Counted from the first letter of the stretch, positions 38,420-48,065 are shown. The stretch: 57,317 bases of DNA from Giesbergeria sp. (GCA_017985015.1 JAGNYI010000018.1:1-57317); one strand, 5' to 3'. Numbers and translations: made by a program. Notes: generated by a model not told the origin, from the letters alone.

Positions 38420-39487
38420 TCAAGGTGCCAGGCACTGCTCCAGGCCTTGTTCCAGGATGTCGCGCGGTAGCTCAATGCCGATGAACACCATGCGGCTCTC
38501 ACGCACCTCGCCTTCCGCCCAGGCAGGGCCCAAGTCGCTTCCCATGAGCTGGTGCACGCCCTGGAAGATCACCTTGCGGTCCGTTCCGGTCATGCTCAGA
38601 ACACCTTTGTAACGCAGCATGCGCGGGCCATAGATATTGACAATGGCGCCCAGAAAATCCTCCAGCTTGGCCGGTTCGAACGGCCGCGCGCTTCGGTAGA
38701 CGAAACTTTTGACATCGTCGTCGTGGCGATGATCGTGGCCGCCGCTGTGCTGGTGCGAGGGGTGACTGCAATGCTCGCCGTGTTCTTGGTCATGGTCATG
38801 GTCATGGTCATGGTCATGGTGGTCATCGTCCGGTTTCAGAAAATCGGGATCAATGTCGAGCTTGGCGTTCAAGTTGAAGCCGCGCAGGTCAAGCACCTCG
38901 TTGATCGGCACTTCGCCGAAATGCACGGCCTTGATTGGCGCGCGCGGATTCATGTGCTTGAGGCGATGCGTCAAATCAGCCACGTCCTGCGCGCTGACCA
39001 GATCGGTCTTGGAGAGGAATATCTGGTCGGCAAACCCCACCTGGCGGCGCGCTTCCTGGCGCTGATCGAGTTGCTGCGGTGCGTGCACCGCATCCACCAG
39101 GGTAACGATGGAGTCGAGCAAATAGGTTTCTGCGATTTCCTCGTCCATGAAAAACGTCTGTGCCACCGGCCCCGGGTCGGCCAGGCCCGTGGTTTCAATC
39201 ACGATGCGGTCAAAGGCGAGCAGCCCTTTGCGGCGCTTGGCGGCCAGCAGCTGCAAGGTTTCGCGCAGGTCTTCGCGGATGGTGCAGCAGATGCAGCCAT
39301 TGCTCATCTGCACAATCTGCTCTTTGGATTCGGTCACCAGAATATCGGTGTCGATGTTTTCTTCGCCAAATTCGTTCTCTATGACGGCGATCTTCTGGCC
39401 GTGGGCCTCGCTGAGCAGGCGTTTGAGCAAGGTCGTTTTGCCTGAGCCGAGAAAGCCGGTGAGGATGGTGGCGGGGATGAGGGCCAT
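38420..39487 (-). CDS. COG0523/CobW-family metallochaperone GTPase with His-rich loop
   Basis: A 355-residue G3E-family GTPase. Walker A is G-F-L-G-S-G-K-T-T at 11-19, the metal motif G-C-I-C-C is at about 64-68, with E-T-T-G-L-A-D-P and S-K-T-D as switch and base motifs. A His/Asp-rich stretch (about 222-262, D-H-H-D-H-D-H-D-H-D and H-S-G-G-H-D-H-R-H) is encoded partly by five tandem 6-base units and should bind Zn or another divalent metal. The CobW C-terminal domain follows. Members deliver zinc or other metals to client enzymes. It lies 179 bases upstream of the zinc-independent-type dksA; no Zur box was identified. Confidence 0.92.
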   Translation of the reverse strand: MALIPATILTGFLGSGKTTLLKRLLSEAHGQKIAVIENEFGEENIDTDILVTESKEQIVQMSNGCICCTIREDLRETLQLLAAKRRKGLLAFDRIVIETTGLADPGPVAQTFFMDEEIAETYLLDSIVTLVDAVHAPQQLDQRQEARRQVGFADQIFLSKTDLVSAQDVADLTHRLKHMNPRAPIKAVHFGEVPINEVLDLRGFNLNAKLDIDPDFLKPDDDHHDHDHDHDHDQEHGEHCSHPSHQHSGGHDHRHDDDVKSFVYRSARPFEPAKLEDFLGAIVNIYGPRMLRYKGVLSMTGTDRKVIFQGVHQLMGSDLGPAWAEGEVRESRMVFIGIELPRDILEQGLEQCLAP

Positions 39488-39612
39488 AGGTGCGTTCCGA
39501 ACAGAGAGGCAAGCAGTTTAGCGAGCGGGCTTTGCCCACGTTGGCTACAACACCGCATCACGCCGCCTCAGGCCGCCTCCAGCTGACTTGCCTGGCTTTG
39601 CGCCCTTGGGCT

Positions 39613-40554
39613 TCAGCCCGGCTTCTTGCGCGCGCGCGGATGGGCGGCGTCGTACACCTTGGCCAGGTGCTGGTAGTCGAGCCGGGTATAGACCTGTGTC
39701 GTGGTGATATTGGCGTGGCCCAGCAGCTCCTGCACCGCGCGCAGGTCGCCACTCGATTGCAACAGATGGCTGGCAAACGAATGGCGCAGCATGTGCGGGT
39801 GCACCGGTGTGCTCAGACCCGCCTGCCCGCTGCGCTGGCGCAGGCGCTTCCAGACCGACTGGGCGGAGAGGCGCGTGCCGCGCTGACCGACAAACAGCGC
39901 CGGCCCGCCCGCGCTGCCGCGCAGCGGCAGCCACACAGCCAGCGCCTGCCGCGCAGCCGTTCCCAAGGGCAGGCTGCGGCGCTTGCCGCCTTTGCCCAGT
40001 ACGTGTGCCTCGCCGGCCTGAAGGTCGATCCAGCCCCGGCCTTCGCGCGCCGCATCGCTGCCGGCCGTTCGGTCCAGGCCGACGAGTTCGCCGACGCGCA
40101 GGCCGCAGCCATAGAGCAGTTCCACCATGGCGGCGTCGCGCGCCTCCAGCCAGGGGTCGGCGCCGGCGGCGTGGAAATCCGCCAGCCGCACCGCATCGTC
40201 TACGCCCAATGCCTTGGGAAGAGGCTTGGCCGCCTTGGGGCCGCGCACGCCCTGCACCGGGTTGCTGGTCACCAACCCTTGGCGCGCAGCCCAGGTAAAA
40301 AACCCGCGCCAGCCCGAAAGGATAAGTGCGATGCCCCGGCTGCTGCGCCCGGCGCCGTGCATTTGCGCCACGAAGCGGCGAATGTGCGCCGGCTGCAATT
40401 GCAATAGCGGCACATTCACCCCGCTCGCAAACTGCGCGAGCTTTTCGAGATCGAGGGTGTAGAGGGTGAGCGTGCGCGAGGCGAGGCGCTTTTCTACCCG
40501 CACATACTCCAGATAGCGCAGGACTTCAGAGGGCAGGGGCGAAGCTGCGGTCAT
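39613..40554 (-). CDS. xerC: Tyrosine recombinase XerC
   Basis: A 313-residue site-specific recombinase that resolves chromosome dimers at dif with XerD. I start at ATG 40554 because AAGGTGG lies 7 bases before it; another ATG 6 bases upstream is too close to that site. The N-terminal SAM-like domain has the usual L-Y-T-L-D-L-E-K-L. Catalytic residues are visible: Arg in Y-G-C-G-L-R-V-G-E-L, Lys in L-G-K-G-G-K, H-x2-R in H-M-L-R-H-S-F, His in L-L-G-H-A-N-I, and Tyr in Q-V-Y-T-R-L-D. XerC rather than XerD is inferred from the dapF-DUF484-xerC context. Confidence 0.93.
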   Translation of the reverse strand: MTAASPLPSEVLRYLEYVRVEKRLASRTLTLYTLDLEKLAQFASGVNVPLLQLQPAHIRRFVAQMHGAGRSSRGIALILSGWRGFFTWAARQGLVTSNPVQGVRGPKAAKPLPKALGVDDAVRLADFHAAGADPWLEARDAAMVELLYGCGLRVGELVGLDRTAGSDAAREGRGWIDLQAGEAHVLGKGGKRRSLPLGTAARQALAVWLPLRGSAGGPALFVGQRGTRLSAQSVWKRLRQRSGQAGLSTPVHPHMLRHSFASHLLQSSGDLRAVQELLGHANITTTQVYTRLDYQHLAKVYDAAHPRARKKPG

Positions 40555-40632
40555 GGACATGCCACCTTGTTTTTCAGCGCTATGCGCACTATGCACCGCC
40601 CACAAGCCCACGCAAAGGGCGCAGTCCAGACC

Positions 40633-40713
40633 AGCGGCCACCGTGCAAGGGCCGCCCCGCCGCACCGGTGGCGTCCCCTGAGGGGGAAGGCGCCGAAGGC
40701 GACTCAGGGGGCA
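40633..40713. repeat. REP-like intergenic repeat, copy 3
   Basis: GACCAGCGGCCACCGTGCAA, GGGCCGCCCCGCCGCACCGG and a terminal hairpin CCCCTGAG..CTCAGGGG. It lies between the DUF484 stop and xerC. The first part matches copy 4 near 57095. Confidence 0.65.
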
Positions 40714-40714
40714 T

Positions 40715-41422
40715 CTACCTCAACCGCTGCAGCGCGGCACTGGCAAGCTCGGCCATGCGCGAGAGAAATTCCGTGCCCATGGTGGCATCGAAGCGCTGGG
40801 CGTCGGGCGAGCCCAGCACCAGCAGGCCGAAGGCTGGTGTGGCGCTGTCGATCGAGCCACCCCGCAGCGGCAGCAGGGCGAGCGACTGTGCTGCCATGCT
40901 GTCGCCCTCTTCCACCGCGACGCGGGGCAGCCAGCTGGCCGGCTCGAACCCCAGGTTGGGCCCGCAAAACGGCATGGTCAGCGAGCTGGCAAAAGCGCGT
41001 ACGTCGTCGCTCGCGTCCTGCGCAAAATCGTGGTCGGCGTGTTCGACGGCGACGCCCCAGACACGGATAGCGGTCTGCGGCACGTCGAAATGCCGCTCGA
41101 TGCCCTGCACCACGGCCTGCGGCAGCTCCGATGGGTGCTGCACGCGCTGCAGCTCGCAGCCCCAGGCGTGCACCTTGGCGGCAATGGCTTCGTTGTCATG
41201 GCTGTTTCGCACCATTTCCATCACGCGCTGCTCCAGCGCCTTGATCTTCTCGCGCAGCATTTCGGCCTGGCGCTCCTGCAGGCTCACGGCGCGCTGGCCG
41301 TGGGCGCTGGCGATCTGTACGCTGGCGAGCACTTCGGCGTGGCGCTCGAAGAACTCTGGCGTGTTGGCCAGAAATTGGGCGATGTCGTCTTCGGTAATGG
41401 GGGACTGGGCGCTGTTGCTCAT
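40715..41422 (-). CDS. DUF484 family protein
   Basis: A 235-residue GAF-like protein of unknown function that commonly lies between dapF and xerC. The N-terminus [20 protein letters not shown] is the family signature, followed by a helix rich in charged residues ([14 protein letters not shown]). A GAF-type domain (about 90-230) ends with [13 protein letters not shown]. It overlaps the dapF stop by 4 bases (ATGA). Confidence 0.93.
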   Translation of the reverse strand: MSNSAQSPITEDDIAQFLANTPEFFERHAEVLASVQIASAHGQRAVSLQERQAEMLREKIKALEQRVMEMVRNSHDNEAIAAKVHAWGCELQRVQHPSELPQAVVQGIERHFDVPQTAIRVWGVAVEHADHDFAQDASDDVRAFASSLTMPFCGPNLGFEPASWLPRVAVEEGDSMAAQSLALLPLRGGSIDSATPAFGLLVLGSPDAQRFDATMGTEFLSRMAELASAALQRLR

Positions 41423-42294
41423 GGGGTCTTGGGCAGTTGAATGTGGCCTTCGAACACCGTAGTGGCCGGGCCGGTCATGAAAACGGAGTCGGCCGCCTGG
41501 CCGCTCCAGGCAATGGAGAGTTCACCGCCGAGCGTCTGCACCTGCACGGGCGATGCCAGATACCCCATGCGAATACCCGCCACCACCGCCGCGCAGGCGC
41601 CAGTACCGCAGGCCAGCGTCTCGCCCGCGCCGCGCTCGTACACGCGCAGGCGCACATGGTGCGAATCCACCACCTGCAAGAAGCCGGCGTTGGCGCGCTC
41701 GGGAAAGCGCTGGTGGTTGCCGATCAAAGGGCCAATTTCGGCGACCGGCGCCGTATCCACATCGTCCACCAGCAGCACCGCGTGTGGGTTGCCCATGGAC
41801 AGCACTGCCACATACAGCAGGGTTTCCTGGCCCTGGTCTTCGCGCGTCAGCGGCCAGGTCTGCCAGGCACCTTCGGGTTTTGGCTGCAGGCCGGTCGCAC
41901 TGAATGGCGCCTGGAGCGGATCGAACACAGGTCGGCCCATGTCCACCGTGACGCCGTCGCCAGCGATCTGCAGCACGATGGTGCCCGAGAGCGTCTGCAC
42001 GCGCAGGCTGTCCTTGCTGGAGAGTCCCTTGTCGCGCACAAAGCGGGCAAAGCAGCGTGCGCCGTTGCCGCACTGCTGCACCTCGCCGCCGTCGGCGTTG
42101 TAGATGGCATAGGCAAAATCGACGTCCGGGCCAGGCGCGGGGCGCACGCACAGCACCTGATCGGCGCCCACGCCAAAATGGCGATCGGCCAAAAAACGAA
42201 TCTGCTCAGGCGAGGGCCGATAGGCGTCCGCCGTCTGATCGAGCACGACAAAATCGTTGCCCGCACCCTGCATCTTGGTGAATGCGATTTCCAT
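41419..42294 (-). CDS. dapF: Diaminopimelate epimerase
   Basis: A 291-residue cofactor-independent epimerase interconverting LL- and meso-DAP. The start at 42294 gives [15 protein letters not shown], as for family members; the 26 codons before it are non-homologous. The catalytic cysteines are in Q-Q-C-G-N-G-A-R-C and L-A-C-G-T-G-A-C-A. Product meso-DAP is the substrate of MurE in the same window and a lysine precursor. No ribosome site is obvious. It is divergent from the GST gene. Confidence 0.96.
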   Translation of the reverse strand: MEIAFTKMQGAGNDFVVLDQTADAYRPSPEQIRFLADRHFGVGADQVLCVRPAPGPDVDFAYAIYNADGGEVQQCGNGARCFARFVRDKGLSSKDSLRVQTLSGTIVLQIAGDGVTVDMGRPVFDPLQAPFSATGLQPKPEGAWQTWPLTREDQGQETLLYVAVLSMGNPHAVLLVDDVDTAPVAEIGPLIGNHQRFPERANAGFLQVVDSHHVRLRVYERGAGETLACGTGACAAVVAGIRMGYLASPVQVQTLGGELSIAWSGQAADSVFMTGPATTVFEGHIQLPKTP

Positions 42295-42392
42295 GGCCGC
42301 AATTATGGGTGCAGCCGCCCTGCCGGGCACGGCTGCCGCGTTCGGGTTAGGCTGATTGCCATTGCATCGCAACGGACAGCAAAGGACAGAAC

Positions 42393-43097
42393 ATGAAGCA
42401 ACTCAGCGATTTCCCCATCACCAAAAAATGGCCGGCGCGCTTCCCGGACCGCATTCAGCTGTATTCGCTGCCCACGCCCAATGGCGTCAAAGCGTCCATC
42501 ATGCTGGAGGAAACCGGCCTGGCCTACGAGCCGCACCTGGTGAACTTCGAAACCAATGACCAGAATTCGCCCGAATTTCTCTCGCTCAACCCGAACAACA
42601 AGATTCCCGCTCTGATTGACCCCAATGGCCCCGGCGGCGAGCCCATGGCGCTGTTTGAATCGGGCGCCATCCTCTGGTACCTGGCAGAACGAACCGGTCG
42701 TTTTGTCCCCCAGGATGCGGCAGCACGCTACGAAACCATGCAATGGCTGATGTGGCAAGTGGGCGGGCTCGGGCCGATGGTGGGCCAGCTCGGCTTCTTC
42801 CACAAGTTTGCTGGCAAGGACTACGAGGACAAGCGTCCGCGGGATCGCTACGTGGCCGAAACGCGCCGCCTGCTGGGTGTGCTCGACAAGCACCTTGAAG
42901 GCCGCGACTGGATGATGGGCCCGGACTACACCGTCGCCGACATCGCCACCTTCCCGTGGGTGCGCAACCTGATTGGTTTTTACGAGGCCGGCGAGTTGGT
43001 TCAATTCGAGCAGTTCCAGCAAGTCAAGCGCGTGCTTGAGGCCTTTGTCGCCCGGCCCGCCGTGGCGCGCGGCCTCACGATTCCCGCACGCGACTGA
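42393..43097 (+). CDS. Glutathione S-transferase, Nu-class (YghU/YfcG-like)
   Basis: A 234-residue thioredoxin-fold plus helical-domain GST. After a short lead, [20 protein letters not shown] resembles the YfcG-type active site, where Thr and Asn replace Tyr. N-N-K-I-P-A-L-I-D and [10 protein letters not shown] bind glutathione, and the C-domain has [12 protein letters not shown]. Nu-class enzymes have disulfide-bond oxidoreductase activity toward glutathione disulfide, so redox repair is more likely than classical conjugation. AAAGGA precedes the ATG. Confidence 0.92.
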   Translation: MKQLSDFPITKKWPARFPDRIQLYSLPTPNGVKASIMLEETGLAYEPHLVNFETNDQNSPEFLSLNPNNKIPALIDPNGPGGEPMALFESGAILWYLAERTGRFVPQDAAARYETMQWLMWQVGGLGPMVGQLGFFHKFAGKDYEDKRPRDRYVAETRRLLGVLDKHLEGRDWMMGPDYTVADIATFPWVRNLIGFYEAGELVQFEQFQQVKRVLEAFVARPAVARGLTIPARD

Positions 43098-43128
43098 TTT
43101 CTTGGCAGCCGGGTTCGATAATGGCTCC

Positions 43129-44805
43129 ATGACCCGCCCTACCCAGTGGCTGCACCCGCAGCGCGAACCCGTCCCCCCGCTTTCGGCCGCCACCGTCTTG
43201 CTGGTGCGCGACGCGCCGGATGCCCCAGGCGGGCTGCAGGTGCTGATGACGCGGCGTTCGGCCAAGGCGAGTTTTGCGCCAGGTGCCTACGTTTTCCCCG
43301 GCGGCGGCATTGACGCGCTGGACTCTGCCCCAGCCACGCACGCCGCGTGCGCGCGCCGCCCCGGCCAGTCGGAGGAGCAGCTCACGCAAGCCGTTGCCGC
43401 CATCCGAGAAAGTTTTGAAGAGCTTGGCATCCTGCTGGCACGCCACGCCGATGGCCGACCGGCCGGCGCTGCCGACATCGCTGCGCTCGATCGCCACGCA
43501 CCGTTTGCCGCGCAATGCGCCGCGCGGGGCCTGCGCTTGGCGGCCGACGAGGTCTTTGTGCTGGCGCGCTGGACGGGCGACCGCGACCTGCCGCGGCGCT
43601 TCGACGTGCCCTTCCTCATCGCCCGCATGCCCGAAGGCCAGACACCCGTGGCCGACGAAGCCGAGCAGTTCGAGCCCGTGTGGGTGCGCCCGCAAGAGGC
43701 GCTGGAACGCCACGCGGCGGGCAGCTTCTTCATGATCTTCCCGACCATCCGCACCTTGGAGCGCCTGGCGAAGTTTGGCGGCGCCGATGCCGTACTGGCA
43801 GCCTGCGCCAGCGGCACGCCCTTGTGGACCAGCTGCCCGCGCGCCGGTCTGCTGACGGGCAAGGAAGCGCGCTACATGGAAGACGAAATGCCCTACGGCG
43901 AGCTGGCCCTGGTCTGCCCAGATGGCCAGATCGTGCACCCGCTCGACTGGCAGAGCGAACGTGCCGTGCCGCTATTGAAGAACCTGCAGCGCCTGACCGC
44001 CCCCAACCCCGGCGTGATGACCGGCCCAGGCACCAACAGCTACCTGGTGGGCGAGCCGGCCACGGGCTACATCGCCATCGACCCCGGCCCGGCCGATTCG
44101 CAGCACCTGGAAAAACTCTGGCGCGCAGCCGGCGGCGACATCCGCATGATCGTCTGCACCCATTCGCACCCCGACCATTCGCCAGGCAGCCAGCCGCTGC
44201 AGGCACTGTGCGTGCAATCGGGTCGCGGCGCCCCGCCTATCCTGGGCCTGGCCTCAGCGCCCACAGCACGCGCACACAGCCAGTTCACGCCTGAGCGAAC
44301 GCTACAGAATGAAGAGCTGCTAACGCTTACTGGACAAGCGCTAGAGGGAGAAATTACCCATACTTTGCAAGTGGTGCACACCCCCGGCCACGCGGCCAAC
44401 CACCTGTGCCTGCTGCTGGTGGAAGACGCTCTGCTGTTTTCTGGCGACCACATCCTGAACGGCAGCACGACGGTAATTGACCCGCCCGACGGCAACATGG
44501 CCGATTACCTCGATTCGCTCGACCGGCTGGACGCGCTGTGCGCCGAGCAAGGCGTGGAGTTCATCCTGCCCGCACACGGCTACGTGCTGGGCGATGCGCG
44601 CGGCGCGATTGCCCGACTCAAGGCCCACCGGCTGGCGCGCGAAGCGAAAGTGATTGCCGCGCTGGAGGCCCTGCCCGGCGGCAGCATGGAAGACTGGGTG
44701 GCGCATGCCTACGCCGACGTGCCCCCGCGCATCTGGCCGGTGGCGCAGCGCTCGCTGCTGGCGCACATTGAGCGCATTCGCGCACTCGGGCCCGGGAATG
44801 ATTGA
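43129..44805 (+). CDS. NUDIX hydrolase fused to metallo-beta-lactamase-fold hydrolase
   Basis: A 558-residue fusion starting at ATG 43129, 31 bases after the GST stop. The N-terminal half (about 18-265) is NUDIX-like: Y-V-F-P-G-G-G-I-D and then R-E-S-F-E-E-L-G-I, the catalytic helix of the Nudix box, with a long insertion between. The C-terminal half (about 285-550) is an MBL fold: M-T-G-P-G-T-N-S-Y-L-V-G, the metal site T-H-S-H-P-D-H-S-P-G, V-H-T-P-G-H-A-A-N-H, F-S-G-D-H-I-L-N-G and P-A-H-G-Y-V. The MBL part resembles the LACTB2-type group. Substrates are unknown. A dispersed-element copy encodes L-Q-N-E-E-L-L-T-L-T-G-Q-A-L-E-G in the MBL half. Confidence 0.9.
   Translation: MTRPTQWLHPQREPVPPLSAATVLLVRDAPDAPGGLQVLMTRRSAKASFAPGAYVFPGGGIDALDSAPATHAACARRPGQSEEQLTQAVAAIRESFEELGILLARHADGRPAGAADIAALDRHAPFAAQCAARGLRLAADEVFVLARWTGDRDLPRRFDVPFLIARMPEGQTPVADEAEQFEPVWVRPQEALERHAAGSFFMIFPTIRTLERLAKFGGADAVLAACASGTPLWTSCPRAGLLTGKEARYMEDEMPYGELALVCPDGQIVHPLDWQSERAVPLLKNLQRLTAPNPGVMTGPGTNSYLVGEPATGYIAIDPGPADSQHLEKLWRAAGGDIRMIVCTHSHPDHSPGSQPLQALCVQSGRGAPPILGLASAPTARAHSQFTPERTLQNEELLTLTGQALEGEITHTLQVVHTPGHAANHLCLLLVEDALLFSGDHILNGSTTVIDPPDGNMADYLDSLDRLDALCAEQGVEFILPAHGYVLGDARGAIARLKAHRLAREAKVIAALEALPGGSMEDWVAHAYADVPPRIWPVAQRSLLAHIERIRALGPGND
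44299..44356. repeat. Dispersed palindromic element inside the NUDIX-MBL gene
   Basis: ACGCTACAGAATGAAGAGCT, then GCTAACGCTTACTGGACAAG and CGCTAGAGGGAGAAATTA. Reverse orientation of the element (TAGCTGCTAGCGCTT, spacer, AAGCGCTAGAGGCCAATTT). It is AT-richer than the surrounding gene and lies between two conserved MBL motifs in an open frame. Confidence 0.75.
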
Positions 44806-44917
44806 TACCCCCCTGAGCCGCTATGCAGCCGGCGCGGCCCTTGCACGGCGGCCGCTGGCTTAAGCCGCGCCAGTTTTATACGCAGCGAGTGATGCATAGC
44901 GCACTGAATCATTGAAC

Positions 44918-45706
44918 ATGCCAAGTCTCCCCACCCCTCCAAACAACACCGAGCGCCTCGCCAAGCGCGTGGCGGCCGAGCATGGCCTCTCGCGCAGCGC
45001 AGCGGAGCAGTACATCGAAGGCGGCTATGTCAGCGTCGATGGGGCACTGGTCGAAGTCCCTGGCGCCCGCGTGGCGCCGCAGCAGCAAGTGGTGCTGGCC
45101 AAGGATGCCAGCCTCGATGCACTCGAACCCGTGACGCTGCTGCTGCACAAGCCGCCGGGCTATGAAGCGGGCCTGGGGCTTGACGCCGCTGCGGCCTCGC
45201 ACGGCAGCCGCAGCCAGGGCGCGCCTGCAGCGCTGAGCCTGATCGGAATGTCCACCCACATGGAAGGCGACGCTGCCGACACCCGCGTGCTGCTGCGCCA
45301 CTTTCGCGCCTTGGAATGCTTCACGCCGCTGCCCACACCGGCCAGCGGGCTGGTGGTCTACACCCAGGACAAGCGCATCGCGCGCAAGCTGGCCGAGGAC
45401 ATCGAGTCGCTGGAGCAGGAATGCATCGTCGAGGTGGCGGGCCAGATTGCCGACAACGGGCTCAAAAAGCTCTGCCACGGGCTCTCGTTCAACGGCCGGC
45501 CGCTGCCGCCCATCAAGGTGAGCTGGCAGAACGAAACCCGGCTGCGCTTTGCCTTGAAGGGCATCCGCCCCGGGCAGATTCCTTCGATGTGCGAGGCCGT
45601 GGGCCTGCGCGTGGTAGCGATCAAGCGCATCCGCATCGGGCGCGTGCCGCTGGCCAAGGTGCCGGAGGGCCAGTGGCGCTATCTGCAGGCGTGGGAAAAA
45701 TTCTGA
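44918..45706 (+). CDS. RNA pseudouridine synthase-like protein (RluF/RsuA type) lacking the catalytic Asp
   Basis: A 262-residue protein from ATG 44918. An S4 RNA-binding domain comes first (about 11-60, L-A-K-R-V-A-A-E-H-G-L-S-R-S-A-A-E-Q-Y-I), then a pseudouridine synthase fold starting at L-L-L-H-K-P-P-G-Y. In active enzymes the motif is G-R-L-D-x-x-S-x-G-L. Here it reads T-P-L-P-T-P-A-S-G-L, so Pro139 stands where the catalytic Asp should be, and the later K-E-Y-R-V motif is E-Q-E-C-I-V. The rest of the fold is intact (G-I-R-P-G-Q-I-P-S-M-C, R-I-R-I-G-R-V-P-L). Probably an RNA-binding protein without synthase activity; no clear ribosome site. Confidence 0.85.
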   Translation: MPSLPTPPNNTERLAKRVAAEHGLSRSAAEQYIEGGYVSVDGALVEVPGARVAPQQQVVLAKDASLDALEPVTLLLHKPPGYEAGLGLDAAAASHGSRSQGAPAALSLIGMSTHMEGDAADTRVLLRHFRALECFTPLPTPASGLVVYTQDKRIARKLAEDIESLEQECIVEVAGQIADNGLKKLCHGLSFNGRPLPPIKVSWQNETRLRFALKGIRPGQIPSMCEAVGLRVVAIKRIRIGRVPLAKVPEGQWRYLQAWEKF

Positions 45707-45765
45707 CGCTATTGAAAAAATAGCTGCTAGCGCAATGCGTATAAGCGCTGGAGGCCGATTTCCCC
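45707..45765. repeat. Dispersed palindromic element after the pseudouridine-synthase-like gene
   Basis: ACGCTATTGAAAAAATAGCT, then GCTAGCGCAATGCGTATAAG and CGCTGGAGGCCGATTTCCCC. Full copy in reverse orientation, starting immediately at the stop codon of the upstream gene. Confidence 0.85.
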
Positions 45766-45797
45766 TGAAATTTCTGCCTGCACCGCGATAAAAGTGT

Positions 45798-46168
45798 GAA
45801 GCGCGCCGATAAGCCGGATTCTGTGCACCCGAACCTCCTTGCGAAGGCCGGGCGTGACCGCCATTACTCTGGGCCGGGTGTCGCCACCACGGCTCGGTGC
45901 TACCTACCCGCCAACTCTGCGGAACCACATCAACGTTGGCCTACTTGGTATTGCTGCGCGTAGAGATTGCCCGTTTCACCCGAAGCGGGCGCCGCCCGCT
46001 TCGGGTGAAACACCCTCCGTGGCTTGCAGCCTGCTTCGACTCGTCTCTGTTGCTCTGATCCTCACCTCACGGTGGGCAGCCGTTAGCTGCTACGCTGTCC
46101 TGTGCAGTCCGGACGTTCCTCCAGTGCCTGGTTTCCCAGATTGCACCAGCGGCGGTCTGGCGCGCTTC
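45798..46168 (-). ncRNA. rnpB: RNase P RNA (M1 RNA), bacterial type A
   Basis: The catalytic RNA of RNase P, which matures tRNA 5' ends. The P1 helix is exact: GAAGCGCGCC at the 5' end (46168-46159) pairs with GGCGCGCTTC at the 3' end (45807-45798). Core conserved segments are present: GAGGAACGTCCGGACT near 46124, CCACGGAGGGTG, AGTAATGGCGGTCACGC and CCGGCTTATCGG near the 3' end. A very stable hairpin (GTTTCACCCGAAGCGGGC with its complement, 45962-46010) fits P12. About 371 bases, as expected. Plus-strand reading through this region is not coding. Confidence 0.97.
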
Positions 46169-46177
46169 ACGGGAGCG

Positions 46178-46206
46178 ATTATCCCCGACCCACGCACCCC
46201 GTTCAT
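46178..46206 (-). promoter_or_regulatory. Probable rnpB promoter
   Basis: GATAAT (46183-46178) lies about 10 bases before the mature 5' end, with ATGAAC (46206-46201) 17 bases upstream as a weaker -35. It occupies the space just ahead of the divergent methyltransferase gene. Confidence 0.6.
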
Positions 46207-46228
46207 CTCTTTTCGAGGCCCAGCAACC

Positions 46229-46846
46229 ATGACCACGCCCTCCACTACCCATTTCGACACGGCCGCCCGCGATTGGGACCAGCGCCCCACGTCGCTGCAA
46301 CTGGCCGCCATACCCGAGCGCCTGCTGGCGCAGCTGCCCTTGCAGGCCAGCGACCATGTGCTTGATTTCGGCGCCGGCACCGGGCTGCTGTCCACCGCCA
46401 TTGCGCCGCGGGTGGCGCAGGTCACGGCGCTGGATATGTCGGCCGCCATGCTGCAGGTGCTGGATGAAAAGGGCTTTGCCAACATCACCACGCGCCAGCA
46501 AGACATCTCGGCGGGCCTGCCCGAGCAGTACCACGCCATCGTGAGCTGCATGGCGATGCACCACGTTGCGGACACCGCCGCGCTCCTGCACACCTTTGCC
46601 GCTGCGCTGCACAGCAGCGGGCGCATTGCCCTGGTGGACCTGTACCAGGAGGACGGCAGCTTTCACGGCGACGACGCCGCCAACGCCGCGAAGGGCGTGC
46701 AGCACTTCGGCTTTGCGCCCGACCGCTTGCGTGTGCTGGCCGAGCAAGCCGGTTTGGTGGACATCGCGTTCAGCGACATCCTCAGCTTGCAGCAGCACAA
46801 CGGGCGGGCCTATCCACTGTTTCTGATGACCGGGCGCAAGCCCTGA
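46229..46846 (+). CDS. Class I SAM-dependent methyltransferase
   Basis: A 205-residue soluble protein starting at ATG 46229, since the frame upstream crosses rnpB. SAM-binding motif I is V-L-D-F-G-A-G-T-G-L-L at about 47-57, then V-T-A-L-D-M-S-A-A-M-L, C-M-A-M-H-H-V-A-D, and L-V-D-L-Y-Q-E-D-G-S-F-H. The last two resemble small-molecule methyltransferases of the Methyltransf_11/25 type. Substrate unknown. It is divergent from rnpB and 147 bases upstream of cysK. Confidence 0.9.
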   Translation: MTTPSTTHFDTAARDWDQRPTSLQLAAIPERLLAQLPLQASDHVLDFGAGTGLLSTAIAPRVAQVTALDMSAAMLQVLDEKGFANITTRQQDISAGLPEQYHAIVSCMAMHHVADTAALLHTFAAALHSSGRIALVDLYQEDGSFHGDDAANAAKGVQHFGFAPDRLRVLAEQAGLVDIAFSDILSLQQHNGRAYPLFLMTGRKP

Positions 46847-46993
46847 GATCGTGAACACGTTCTTAGCGCCCTGGGACAGCAAGCGCTGCAGCAGGAAGGC
46901 CGCCAATCCGGCATATCCATATGGCTGAACCGGCAGAACAATGGGTTCAGAATAAACGGCACTGCTTTTCCACCCAACCTTTCAGGAGACGCC

Positions 46994-47911
<918 letters not shown>

Positions 47912-48065
47912 AGTGGGCAGGCCGCAAGCAAGGTATTGGCTGCGCTTCACAAAGCGTCGGCCAAGCGTCCTACAGCAGGCGCAGGGAGCGCCCGGAACAA
48001 TGGCTTAAACGCCCAAGCGCTGCGCATTCAGCGCGATCGCGCGGCGGTTTGGACCGATTGCCCGC

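Noticed and set aside
45962-46010. Perfect palindrome as an intrinsic terminator or separate mobile repeat
   Set aside because: It lies within rnpB at the P12 position and lacks a T-run; it is better explained as part of the RNA, though noted as unusually stable.
45839-46228. N-terminal extension of the methyltransferase across rnpB
   Set aside because: This stretch is the complement of RNase P RNA; the real methyltransferase start is ATG 46229.
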